Part shown: positions 40,101 through 48,559 of the stretch, piece after piece
Layout of the letters: each line of letters opens with the position of its first letter
How positions within the stretch are numbered: the first letter of the stretch is position 1
Assembly: GCA_965284645.1 (NCBI GenBank)
Contig: OZ260106.1
Coordinates: 4,216,001 to 4,280,000 of the forward strand
Direction: 5' to 3'
Length of the DNA: 64,000 nucleotides
DNA from: JAIBAJ01 sp965284645
Lineage (GTDB): Bacteria > Bacteroidota > Bacteroidia > JAIBAJ01
The notes under the pieces: generated by a model
What the model was told of the DNA's origin: nothing
Databases searched by the model: none
The model's input: the letters and a program-made list of their open reading frames with translations, nothing else
Translations under genes and position numbers: made by a program

Positions 40101-40263
40101 GAAGCTATTGGGTGTGTATTTGGATACCTTTTGGGCTAATATTTTAGTTATTTGGTTAATGAGCATCAGTTTGATGGTTACCTTGTATTTCGATCTGATG
40201 AAAAAGGGTTTGGATAAATTGGAAAGCTTATCAGGTAAGTTGCCTTTTTTGAAAAAGGAGTGA
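37186..40263 (+). CDS. ABCG-like ABC transporter with TerB-like and FHA-like N-terminal domains
   Basis: Single-chain ABC half-transporter of 1025 residues. Residues 1-145 are helical and TerB-like (LKALMQLFAIIARAEG, LDFVETVADSLN-type helices). Residues about 165-240 are beta-rich and FHA-like (LNVSDGEYYLVRYAG). The ATPase domain (about 255-490) has Walker A GASGAGKST near 282, signature SGGQRKRV, Walker B ILFVDEPTSGL and the switch VIHQPSSD, all of ABCG type. A CWNCG cysteine pair lies after it. ABC-2 membrane segments run from about 575 to 765. A soluble charged insertion of over 200 residues comes next, then a last membrane helix. Substrate unknown. Confidence 0.85.
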   Translation: MSERILKALMQLFAIIARAEGGNLGRNVVETFLRQQLTSEQLHSYLKFYDEFFAEYHGSDQNADSEKKRKRTSLSSVKILKICNQINLDLAHKQKIIVLIRLLEFINTSEEVTSQDLEFVETVADSLNIDKNEFKRCLSFIIPRSAEDLSLLHSHAIDISPEHKHERYHIYSPELDGKIGVLNVSDGEYYLVRYAGNSDLNLNGQVMLSERVYFLNQGASIRSTKVKPIYYSDIVARFLNSEDKPKVVFRAESLEYKFTENQYGLHTFTFQEESGKMVGIMGASGAGKSTLLNILNGNLAPTSGSITINGFDLYKEKSKTDGLIGYISQDDLLMEDLTVFQNLYFNAKLCFAHYSKFQLTRLVLKTLRNLGLYEIRHLKVGNALNKKISGGQRKRVNIALELLREPSILFVDEPTSGLSSRDSENIMDLLKELSLKGKLVFVVIHQPSSDIFKMFDRLLILDTGGFPVYSGNPVDGVAYFKEQIGYANNEVECWNCGNVNPELIFTILESKVLDEYGAQTEHRRTKPKEWNQLYHRNIPIPEKQKGDKHLVLPEITFRIPDKFNQFIVFVRRDVLSKLTNTQYLLINLLETPLLALILAFLVRYYNQESVGYIYRENENLPAYLFMCVVVSLFIGLTVSAEEIIRDRKILKREEFLNLSRFSYLSSKVGIMFFLSAIQTILFLLIGNTILGVKGMTMDYFLVLFSVSCFANMLGLNISASFNSAVTIYILIPFLIIPQLLLSGVIVSFDKLNPSFASQSEVPLAGEVMASKWAYEALAVNQFKSNQYGAMYYESDKQISIANFRKNFWVPEVRKKVDFCENHFQSKDSSESVQKTVALLAHELRGEVEFGAGFTLKCLPQLEANQFSTQISSEIRSYLEGLEKYYLKQSNKFINEKDKITSDYIREHGDSAYNALKDKYNNDNLTDLVRNKNNFDLYQILERDGQFLQRTDPIYLDPNHSNFMRAHFFAPRKKLLGVYLDTFWANILVIWLMSISLMVTLYFDLMKKGLDKLESLSGKLPFLKKE

Positions 40264-40309
40264 AGGGTTGGTTAAACCTAAAACTATAGGAGATCTCAAC
40301 AGTTTCTTA

Positions 40310-40726
40310 TTAATTCATTTGAGTAAAATAAAATCGGATTGTATAAGCGATTCCAATTGAGAAGCCTGAAACGGAAGGCAGGATAAGGAACCAACTATAA
40401 TCATGTTTCCAAAGCATGCTTATAAAAACCAAAACTGATCCAAACACATAGATTCCACTGATAAACAAACATAAGGGGAAGGCCCAATTCTTTCTGTTGT
40501 ATAATCCTATTCCACCCAAAATGGACAAGGGCCCCGTAAGCAAAATATCGGCCCACGGAATTAGCACCTTTAGAAGTTCGTTTTGTAAAAAAATCAAACC
40601 ATCGCCCCAAGTGTAAAGTCCTCCAAGGAAAGCAAAAATACCAGTAAGAAAAATTAAAATAGCAAGAAGGCTATCAATTCGGGAATAGGCATAAACCCTC
40701 GAAGGAGCAGTTGATTCAGTTGGCAT
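40310..40726 (-). CDS. Small four-helix membrane protein of unknown function
   Basis: 138 residues with four predicted membrane segments: LAILIFLTGIFAFLGGLY, ADILLTGPLSILGGIGLY, AFPLCLFISGIYVFGSVLVF and FLILPSVSGFSIGIAYTI. No family is recognised. It lies between the ABC transporter and AsmA genes with no obvious operon link to either; the AsmA gene lies 75 bp further on the same strand. Confidence 0.65.
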   Translation of the reverse strand: MPTESTAPSRVYAYSRIDSLLAILIFLTGIFAFLGGLYTWGDGLIFLQNELLKVLIPWADILLTGPLSILGGIGLYNRKNWAFPLCLFISGIYVFGSVLVFISMLWKHDYSWFLILPSVSGFSIGIAYTIRFYFTQMN

Positions 40727-40801
40727 TGCTAGTAAAACATTGGGATTAAATTACCAAGAAAATGCTATCAATTAAAAAATCGATTTAAACTTCAGTACAT
40801 A

Positions 40802-43528
40802 CTATTCCCAGTCCACTCTGACCTTTTCCTCCTCCTCTTTCTTTGGCTTACTTAATGCTTTTTGAAGTTTAGTTTCTTTCTTTCCTATTTCCTTCTTGTC
40901 CTCTGTTTTAGGCGCTGGTGTTGGTTCCGCATTAAACAAGGCAGGCTCTTTTGGTTCAACTTTCTCTTCGTCCCAAGCCACTTTAACCCTTGTTCTGCTA
41001 TTTGTGCTTGAACCGGCCTTGCTTACTGAATCCCGTCCAGCTTTTGTAAATTCAGATTTCAAAGTATTTCGAATGTTTTTCTTTTCATTCTTCCAATCCG
41101 ATTTCAACTTTTGTTTTACCCCACCCATGTCATAGGCAAAGATTGGGTTTGAGGCCTTGCCACTCATTCTTACAAATACTGAAGTTCGTCCACCTTCTTC
41201 TTCCTCTTCTTCAAATTCTGCATTCTCCTTCTTATGGAATTTTTTTGACAAGAGTTCGCTAAGCTGAAGACGAACATGGTAATCGATTTGGTTTTCAAAG
41301 TCATGTACCCCTTCAAATTTGATATTAAGCACATTGTTGTTTACATCCATCTGTGGGATAATTACCTTTTTATCTTTAATGGAGATATGGTTCTGCAAGG
41401 TTGCAAACTGGATATTTTCTAATTCATCCAACTCAATAAAACCGGCCAATTTGGTCAAAGGAGCGAAATTTACCAGTTCACCTTTCTCCAGGGTTAGGTT
41501 TGACTCAACCGTTAGTTGATTCGTATAAATATCAAGCTTTTGCCCCATAGGGAAGGAGAAACTTGCCGAAACGGAACCAATACCTTTGATATTCTTAGAC
41601 GTGATAAAATCCTGACCAAAATTATCCATCGATTCAAAAAGTCGGGCAATTTCAATATTTCGAATACTCGTTGTTCCTTGCAATTGAAGCAGTGCCGGTT
41701 TTTGCCCATTGATTCTTCCACTTAAGGATAGTTCACCTCCTAAAGCTTCGAAATTCAGACCATTAAGACTTAAAATTCTATCACTAAGAACCACATTTCC
41801 AGCAATATTTGTGGCTTTGAATTTTCTAAAATTAATTTCATCTACATCGAGTAACAAAACTACTTCCGCCTGAGGAGGTAAGTTTAATGCTAGAATGGTA
41901 TCCTTAGTTTGGTTTTTAGGCATTCTAGCCAAGAAGTCATCCATATCAATGCGATCCGCTGTAAGGGTTGCATTCATATACAAATCCGTACCTTCTAAAA
42001 ACAAATAAGGAAGGAGGTTTCTAAAGTAGCCATTTAGGCTAAAATCGCTTTTCGAAATAAATCCGGAGAATTCTTCAATACTCAATTCATTTCCTCTAAA
42101 GTGAAAGGTTCCATCAAAATCCCTAAAATCATTCGGGTTGTTTTTGATAAGAAAATTCATATCCTTTATTTCCAAGGTTCCAGAAGCCGATGCATTTTTA
42201 AAATCATTTAAGCCAATGGTCCAAGGTCGGGCTAATCTTGTTTTAAAATCCAATTTTAGGTTAGCGAATCCATCGATTTCCTTAATGGTATCATGGGGAA
42301 TAAACCTATGCACCAAATCCAAGCCCACACTTGCTTGACAAGAAATCCTTACCAGCGGACTTGAGAAATTTTCAGCATAAAAGCTTCCATTTATAAAGCC
42401 TTTACCTAGTTCAGCATGAAAATTCTTAATTTCGATTCTCGAGGTTTCACTGTTTTTTTGTTTTCCATTAGAATAATAACCCGTCATGTTTACCTGCTTC
42501 AGCGGGAACTTTTTATTCTCGGCTAAAATTTCACCATTTTTTATTCCAAAATTTCCTTCCATTAAAGGGAAACTCCCTTTTCCAAGCAAACCGCTAATAT
42601 TTCCAGTAAAGTAGAAAATACCTGTACTTCTGTATTGTTCAATTTCTTGGTTATACTTTTCAGGCACCAAGGATAATATCGAGCCGATGTTTAGATCCTT
42701 TCCTCGCAGATTTAGATCTAAAAAGGCCTGATCACCCTTATCAACTACTTTTCCGTTCACAGCCATAGCTAGGTCGGCAATTTTGAAACGCGCATCTTCA
42801 AATTGATATTCCTTCTTATTGTTATCAACTTTGGCCAAGCCTTCCAATCTTATCCGTTTGGTTCGTAGGATTTTATTTCCCTTATGATCTATTTTCCAAA
42901 GAATCGCCCTACATAGAAAATCCAAATCATATTTATTATCTGCAAATTGACCGCTCAAACTCACTTCATCGGCTTGTCCACTCAAATCAAGGTTGGCAGC
43001 CTTATCGATATAGGTAAATTGTAAATCTTTCACATAAACCTTATCCAATTTCAAGGACAGCGGGGCGGAAGGCCTATCAGCTTTTTTAAAGATATTGAAA
43101 TTTCCTTTTCCATTTTTATCTACCTTAATATTGGCTTTTCCATCCTCCGCTTGTATGGTGCGTATGGTATAATTTTCGCGAAGAATATCAATCAGATTAA
43201 ATTGCAAAAAGACATCATCAAATCGAAAAAGGGTGTCACGATTTGGTTTTTCACTAACTTCAAGCACATAAACATCTTCCAGTTTTACAGAGGTATACGG
43301 GAATTTTTTAAGAAAACTGACATCCAAATTTGGTCCGATCTTTACCTCAGAGTTCAGGTTCTTGTTTAGCTCTCCTAAGACATAAGATTTAATATCTTCT
43401 TGGTAAAAATAGGTTATGGCAGCCCCTGAACCAACTATCAACAATATCAACCCAACCAAGGAAGACAAGCCCCATCTTACCCATATGCCGAGGGTTTTCT
43501 TCTTTTTTGTTTGTGGTTGTTCAGTCAA
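40802..43528 (-). CDS. AsmA family inner-membrane protein
   Basis: 908 residues. A short cytoplasmic start (TEQPQTKKKK) is followed by one membrane helix (WVRWGLSSLVGLILLIVG) and a long periplasmic body typical of AsmA-like bridge proteins: an N-terminal chorein-like portion (LNSEVKIGPNLDVSFLKKFP), beta-rich repeats, and a C-terminal AsmA_2-like region (NFAPLTKLAGFIELDELENI). The last 150 residues are charged and low-complexity (EEEEEEGG, KEEEEKVRVDWE). AsmA proteins are linked to outer-membrane lipid transport. The frame opens with TTG at 43528, with no ATG nearby. Confidence 0.88.
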   Translation of the reverse strand: MTEQPQTKKKKTLGIWVRWGLSSLVGLILLIVGSGAAITYFYQEDIKSYVLGELNKNLNSEVKIGPNLDVSFLKKFPYTSVKLEDVYVLEVSEKPNRDTLFRFDDVFLQFNLIDILRENYTIRTIQAEDGKANIKVDKNGKGNFNIFKKADRPSAPLSLKLDKVYVKDLQFTYIDKAANLDLSGQADEVSLSGQFADNKYDLDFLCRAILWKIDHKGNKILRTKRIRLEGLAKVDNNKKEYQFEDARFKIADLAMAVNGKVVDKGDQAFLDLNLRGKDLNIGSILSLVPEKYNQEIEQYRSTGIFYFTGNISGLLGKGSFPLMEGNFGIKNGEILAENKKFPLKQVNMTGYYSNGKQKNSETSRIEIKNFHAELGKGFINGSFYAENFSSPLVRISCQASVGLDLVHRFIPHDTIKEIDGFANLKLDFKTRLARPWTIGLNDFKNASASGTLEIKDMNFLIKNNPNDFRDFDGTFHFRGNELSIEEFSGFISKSDFSLNGYFRNLLPYLFLEGTDLYMNATLTADRIDMDDFLARMPKNQTKDTILALNLPPQAEVVLLLDVDEINFRKFKATNIAGNVVLSDRILSLNGLNFEALGGELSLSGRINGQKPALLQLQGTTSIRNIEIARLFESMDNFGQDFITSKNIKGIGSVSASFSFPMGQKLDIYTNQLTVESNLTLEKGELVNFAPLTKLAGFIELDELENIQFATLQNHISIKDKKVIIPQMDVNNNVLNIKFEGVHDFENQIDYHVRLQLSELLSKKFHKKENAEFEEEEEEGGRTSVFVRMSGKASNPIFAYDMGGVKQKLKSDWKNEKKNIRNTLKSEFTKAGRDSVSKAGSSTNSRTRVKVAWDEEKVEPKEPALFNAEPTPAPKTEDKKEIGKKETKLQKALSKPKKEEEEKVRVDWE

Positions 43529-43763
43529 AGTGGTAATGAAACGCTAAAAACAAGGAAATAATATACCGTCCTTTTTGCGGGATGGCAAATCTAAGGAAGA
43601 GACCCTTCCCTTTGGGAAAAGCAGGCTTAAATTTACAATTTTTAGTAGAATTTTATTTTCTCAGGAAATCCATTTCATACATTATTTACACTCTTTACCG
43701 ATTTTCTTGATTCTTATCAAACATTTTATATTTCTTTGCACGCCTCAAACATTCTGAAAAACC

Positions 43764-46076
43764 ATGGCCAAAAATCTCGTAATTGTGGAGTCCCCTGCTA
43801 AAGCCAAAACTATAGAAGGCTTTTTAGGAAAGGATTTTACCGTAAAATCTAGCTACGGCCACATTCGGGACCTTCCAAAAAAGGGTCTGGCAATCAACCT
43901 GAAGTCAAATTATGAACCTGAATATGAAGTTTCACCTGACAAGGTCAAAGTCGTATCTGATTTAAAAAAACTATCCAAGGAAGCAGAAATCGTTTGGTTG
44001 GCAACGGATGAGGACCGCGAAGGAGAAGCTATTTCATGGCACCTTTTTGATGCCTTAGGCTTGGAAGAATCCAAAACCAAAAGAATCGTTTTTCATGAGA
44101 TTACCAAATCGGCGATTGCAAAAGCGATTGAAAATCCAAGAAAAATCAATTTTGACCTAGTCGATGCCCAACAAGCACGTCGAGTACTAGATAGGATAGT
44201 TGGTTTTGAATTATCACCCATTTTATGGAAAAAGGTCAAACCCAGTTTATCTGCTGGACGTGTGCAATCGGTTACTGTTCGGTTAATTGTTGAAAGAGAA
44301 AGAGAAATAACCAATTTCAAATCCAGCACTTCATACAGAGTGGTAGGGAACTTTCCTGTTAAAAATGCAAAAGGTACAGGCATACTCAAAGCGGAATGTT
44401 CCAAAAGGTTTGCAACAAAGGAAGAAGCATTAGACTTTTTGAAGAAGTGTCAGGGTGCAACCTTTTCTATTAAGAATCTTGAGACAAAACCGGCAAAGAA
44501 ATCCCCTGCTCCTCCCTTTACCACTTCCACTTTACAGCAAGAAGCAGGTCGCAAATTAGGTTTTTCCGTATCACAGACAATGACTTTAGCCCAAAAGCTT
44601 TATGAATCGGGAAAGATAACTTACATGCGTACTGATTCTGTCAATTTATCAGAATTAGCTATCGGAACTGCTGCAGCCGAGATCAATAGTTTTTTCGGAA
44701 AGGAATATTTACAGACCAGACAATATACCACCAAGGCCAAAGGTGCCCAAGAAGCCCATGAAGCCATTCGTCCAACTTACATTAACAATCACAGTGTGGA
44801 TGGAGATAATGGGGAAAAAAAGTTGTACGATTTAATTTGGAAAAGAACCATCGCCTCCCAAATGGCCGATGCTCAATTGGAAAGAACCAATGTTACTATT
44901 GGAATATCAACTACATCAGAGCAGTTTGTAGCCACAGGGGAGGTTATCAAGTTTGATGGATTCTTAAAAGTGTATTTGGAAAGCTCGGACGATGAAAGTG
45001 AAGAAAAGGAAGGCATGTTACCTCCAGTTAGTGTAGGTGAAAACCTTGAAATGAAGGAAATAACAGCTACACAAAAATACACACAACATCCTCCAAGGTA
45101 TTCAGAAGCCAGTCTAGTAAAGAAATTGGAAGAATTAGGAATTGGCCGTCCTTCTACCTATGCACCAACAATTTCAACCGTACAAAAAAGAGGGTATGTA
45201 ACAAAAGAAGACAGACCTGGCAATGCAAGACCTTTTAATCAACTGACTTTAAGCCCCAAAGGAATTTCTGATCAAGATAAATCGGAGAATTATGGAAGTG
45301 AAAAAGCAAAATTATTCCCAACCGATATTGGTATGGTAGTAAATGATTTCTTGGTGGAGCACTTCAAAGAAATATTGGATTATAATTTCACTGCGGATGT
45401 GGAGAAGGAATTTGATGAAGTGGCTGAAGGTCAGGTGAAATGGACTAAAATGATTGATAATTTCTACAAACCATTTCATAAAATTGTAGAAAACACCGAA
45501 CAGAATAGTGAAAGAGCTAAGGGAGAACGAATCTTAGGAATTGATCCAACAACTAAGAAAAAGGTAATTGCAAAAATTGGCCGCTTTGGTCCTTTGGTTC
45601 AATTAGGGGAAAATGAAGATACAGATAAACCTAGGTTTGCAGGCTTAAAAAAGGGGCAACGTTTGGAAAGCATTACCTTAGAAGAAGCATTGGATTTATT
45701 CAAATTACCAAGAGTCTTAGGAGAATTTGAAGGTAAAGAAGTAGTCGTTTCATTGGGACGTTTCGGTCCGTTTGTAAAGATCGGTAATGAATTTGCCTCT
45801 TTGAAAAAGGAAGATGATCCATTTTCTATTGAATTGGATCGTGCCATTGAATTAATGGTAGACAAGAAGAAAGCAGATGAAGAAAAAATCATCAAGGATT
45901 TTGCAGACAAAGATCAAACTAGGGTTTTAAATGGAAGGTGGGGAGCCTATATTGCAATAGGGAAAAACAATTATAAAATCCCAAAAGGCATGGAAGCAGC
46001 CAAATTAAGTTTGGATGATTGCAAAAAGATTGCGGAAGAAGCCGGTCCAGTAATAAAGAAAGGCAAAAGGAAATAA
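43764..46076 (+). CDS. topA: DNA topoisomerase I
   Basis: Type IA topoisomerase that relaxes negative supercoils, 770 residues. It has the Toprim domain (VIVESPAKAKTIEGFLG, WLATDEDREGEAISWH), the active tyrosine Y287 in GKITYMRTDS, and the RPSTYAPTISTVQKRGYV block. The C-terminus has no cysteine zinc fingers but three repeats of the type GRFGPLVQLG, GRFGPFVKIG and GRWGAYIAIG, the basic-tail arrangement used in many Bacteroidota, ending KKGKRK. It lies 30 bases before the arginase-family gene in the same orientation, so a shared transcript with it is plausible. Confidence 0.97.
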   Translation: MAKNLVIVESPAKAKTIEGFLGKDFTVKSSYGHIRDLPKKGLAINLKSNYEPEYEVSPDKVKVVSDLKKLSKEAEIVWLATDEDREGEAISWHLFDALGLEESKTKRIVFHEITKSAIAKAIENPRKINFDLVDAQQARRVLDRIVGFELSPILWKKVKPSLSAGRVQSVTVRLIVEREREITNFKSSTSYRVVGNFPVKNAKGTGILKAECSKRFATKEEALDFLKKCQGATFSIKNLETKPAKKSPAPPFTTSTLQQEAGRKLGFSVSQTMTLAQKLYESGKITYMRTDSVNLSELAIGTAAAEINSFFGKEYLQTRQYTTKAKGAQEAHEAIRPTYINNHSVDGDNGEKKLYDLIWKRTIASQMADAQLERTNVTIGISTTSEQFVATGEVIKFDGFLKVYLESSDDESEEKEGMLPPVSVGENLEMKEITATQKYTQHPPRYSEASLVKKLEELGIGRPSTYAPTISTVQKRGYVTKEDRPGNARPFNQLTLSPKGISDQDKSENYGSEKAKLFPTDIGMVVNDFLVEHFKEILDYNFTADVEKEFDEVAEGQVKWTKMIDNFYKPFHKIVENTEQNSERAKGERILGIDPTTKKKVIAKIGRFGPLVQLGENEDTDKPRFAGLKKGQRLESITLEEALDLFKLPRVLGEFEGKEVVVSLGRFGPFVKIGNEFASLKKEDDPFSIELDRAIELMVDKKKADEEKIIKDFADKDQTRVLNGRWGAYIAIGKNNYKIPKGMEAAKLSLDDCKKIAEEAGPVIKKGKRK

Positions 46077-46106
46077 CAAGGGGATTCCTCCCTAAAAATC
46101 GGAGCA

Positions 46107-47279
46107 ATGACATTCGAAGATATTTCAATTTTCCTCCAGTCCACTGAGCTTTCGTCAAAAGTTTATAGTGCTGATTGTATAGGAAGCAGGGTTGTTTTTT
46201 TTGGCAAAGATGCTATCGATGACACCCTCATTAAGGACAAACTTGTATTGGTTGGAATTTTAGAAGACCGAGGAAACAGCCAAAATTTAGGGAGCTCAGA
46301 TGCTCCAGAAAAAGTTAGATCCTATTTATACCAATTAAAAGTTGGAGGTTATGAATCGCAAATTCTGGATTTAGGGAATATTCAACCTGGCTTTGAAAAG
46401 CAAGACAGTTATTTCGCAGTAAGCCAAGTTATCCAATATTTATTGCGTAAAAATGCCACAGTAATAGCAATTGGAGGTTCTCAGGATCTAACCTACCCCA
46501 TTTATTCTGCTTATGAAAAACTAGAACAGACGGTCAATTTAGCCTCTATCGATCCACGCTTTGATGTCGGAGAGTTAGATGGAGATATTGACAGTACTAA
46601 TTTTATAGGTAGAATAGTTGCCCACCAACCAAACTATTTGTTTAATTATAGTAATCTAGGCTATCAGAGTTACTTCACTGATTTAAAAACCATCGAACTA
46701 ATGCAAAAACTTTATTTCGATGCCTATCGGTTGGGTGAGTTAAAGGACAATATGGAAATTGCGGAACCAGCAGTAAGAAATGCGGACATAGTATCTTTTG
46801 ACATTTCTGCCATTCGCTCTGCTGATGCCATTGGTCATGCCCAAACCACCCCGAACGGATTCAATGGAGAGGATGCCTGTAGAATTTCAAGGTATGCAGG
46901 AATTAGTGATAAATTATCTGTCTTTGGACTTTTTGAAGTAAATCCACAGTTGGATAATAGGGATCAAACAGTTTTTTTGGCAGCAGAAATGCTATGGTAT
47001 TTTATGAATGGATACTTCAACCGAATAAACGACTATCCAATTGTCGACAAATCCATTTATACAAGGTATAGTGTTCCAATAAAAGACGACAGGTATGAAA
47101 TTGTTTTCTATAAAAGCAACAAAAGCGAACGTTGGTGGATGGAAGTACCTTATCCAAGCAAACCAAATAGCAAATACGATAGACATTACATGGTACCCTG
47201 CTCATACAAGGATTATCAAGTCGCCTGTAACGATGAAATACCAGATCGCTGGTGGCAGACCTACCAAAAATTGCATTAA
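46107..47279 (+). CDS. Arginase/formimidoylglutamase-family protein with degenerate metal site
   Basis: 390 residues with the ureohydrolase fold signature. Family enzymes bind two Mn ions through a GGxHx His, a DxHxD triad and an SxDxD pair. Here these read GGSQD (Q126), DPRFD (D149, R151, D153) and SFDIS (D232, S234). So three of six ligands are replaced, and hydrolase activity is unlikely. The C-terminal part (residues about 320-390, NKSERWWMEVPYPSKP) is an added aromatic-rich tail. It lies between topA and the T9SS genes, where I recall such a gene in other Bacteroidota; this suggests a structural or regulatory job in that system. That link is inference. Confidence 0.85.
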   Translation: MTFEDISIFLQSTELSSKVYSADCIGSRVVFFGKDAIDDTLIKDKLVLVGILEDRGNSQNLGSSDAPEKVRSYLYQLKVGGYESQILDLGNIQPGFEKQDSYFAVSQVIQYLLRKNATVIAIGGSQDLTYPIYSAYEKLEQTVNLASIDPRFDVGELDGDIDSTNFIGRIVAHQPNYLFNYSNLGYQSYFTDLKTIELMQKLYFDAYRLGELKDNMEIAEPAVRNADIVSFDISAIRSADAIGHAQTTPNGFNGEDACRISRYAGISDKLSVFGLFEVNPQLDNRDQTVFLAAEMLWYFMNGYFNRINDYPIVDKSIYTRYSVPIKDDRYEIVFYKSNKSERWWMEVPYPSKPNSKYDRHYMVPCSYKDYQVACNDEIPDRWWQTYQKLH

Positions 47280-47495
47280 TTTAGGATAATCTAGACCCCA
47301 AAAAGTATAGAATTGCCCATAAATAAGTCAAACATCGAAAATTGAAACCCCAATAGATATAGGCATTACAAGGTTATTAATCGATTTTTCAAACGTATTT
47401 TTGTTGATAACGTTGGAGGAATTGAAAATATGCTTAGTTTAGCCCCTCCAAAAATTAACCTGTAAAGCACTGTTCACACAACTCACCTATAACAG

Positions 47496-48407
47496 ATGAA
47501 AAAAGTTTTTACAACATTATTTTTAGCCACAAGTCTCTGCACTTTTGCACAACAGGATCCGCAGTTTAGCCAAAACATGTGGAATCGTTTGCAACCAAAT
47601 CCAGGTTTTGCTGGTGCCAATGGCGGCATCTGCGCTACTTTGTTAGGTCGCATGCAATGGGTTGGTTTTGACGGTGCACCTAAAACCTATCTTCTTAACG
47701 TTGACGGCTATATTGCTGCAATTCGCGGAGGGGTTGGTTTATCAGTGATGTCAGACAACATTGGCGTACAAAAAGGCATCGCGGCTAAAATTTCTTATGC
47801 CTATAAATTGAATTTAGGAACTGGTTCTCTTGGAATTGGAGCAGATGTTGGGATATTAATGAGTTCACTTGATGGAACTAAATTGGTACCTGCTCAAGGA
47901 AATGATAATTCAATTCCAACAGCAAATAGTAGCTCCGTTGTACCTGACTTTGGTTTTGGATTGTATTATCAAATTCCTCAAAAACTTTATTTTGGTATTT
48001 CTTCCACACACTTGGTACCAGGCACCTTGAAATACAGCAATGTGAACTACAAAGTTGCTCGTCACTATTACTTAATGGCAGGTTATACTTATAACATGAC
48101 TCAGAAATTGGATCTTTTGCCTTCTGTTTTCATCAAGACAGACGGAAAAGCCACTCAGTTTGATGTAAATCTGAGTGTAATGTATAATCAATTGATTTGG
48201 TTAGGAGCCTCTTATCGCTTGCAAGATGCAGCTGTAGCCATGGCAGGAGTTCAATGGAAAAACTTCCGTCTGGGTTACTCATACGATTTCAATACGTCAA
48301 AATTAAACTCCTACAATGGAGGTTCTCATGAATTGATGTTGGGATACTGCTTCAAACTAGAGAAGCCGGCTATCACTCAGAAATATAAAAATGTAAGGTT
48401 CCTATAG
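47496..48407 (+). CDS. porP: PorP/SprF family type IX secretion membrane protein
   Basis: 303 residues, outer-membrane beta barrel of the PorP/SprF family. A signal peptide (MKKVFTTLFLATSLCTFA) precedes QQDPQFSQNMWNRLQPNPG, the conserved opening with the QDPQ/S motif. The remaining sequence alternates barrel strands (GGVGLSVMSDNIGVQKG, FRLGYSYDFNTSKLNSYNGG) and ends in GYCFKLEKPA plus a short tail. PorP-type proteins link secreted cargo to the PorK/N ring or anchor adhesins. Its position directly before gldK matches the porPKLMN order. A terminator follows, so gldK probably has its own promoter or readthrough. Confidence 0.93.
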   Translation: MKKVFTTLFLATSLCTFAQQDPQFSQNMWNRLQPNPGFAGANGGICATLLGRMQWVGFDGAPKTYLLNVDGYIAAIRGGVGLSVMSDNIGVQKGIAAKISYAYKLNLGTGSLGIGADVGILMSSLDGTKLVPAQGNDNSIPTANSSSVVPDFGFGLYYQIPQKLYFGISSTHLVPGTLKYSNVNYKVARHYYLMAGYTYNMTQKLDLLPSVFIKTDGKATQFDVNLSVMYNQLIWLGASYRLQDAAVAMAGVQWKNFRLGYSYDFNTSKLNSYNGGSHELMLGYCFKLEKPAITQKYKNVRFL

Positions 48408-48461
48408 AATTATCGTAACCCTACAGAATTAAAGACGTTGAAGCCCAAACTTATTAACATT

Positions 48462-48497
48462 AAAAATCTGTAAGTTAATATCTTGCAGATTTTTTTC
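48462..48497 (+). terminator. Intrinsic terminator between porP and gldK
   Basis: AAAAATCTGTAAG and CTTGCAGATTTTT form a 13-pair stem with one G-U around a 7-nt loop, with a T-run. It implies that porP is transcribed at least partly apart from gldKLMN. Confidence 0.78.
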
Positions 48498-48559
48498 ATA
48501 ATAGGAAAAATAAATTGAAATTGACCTCGTTTGTACCTACAACAACCAAACGTTTGACC

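Noticed and set aside
40310..40726. Small membrane protein as a transporter accessory
   Set aside because: It is on the opposite strand from the ABC transporter, with no sequence cue to a shared function.
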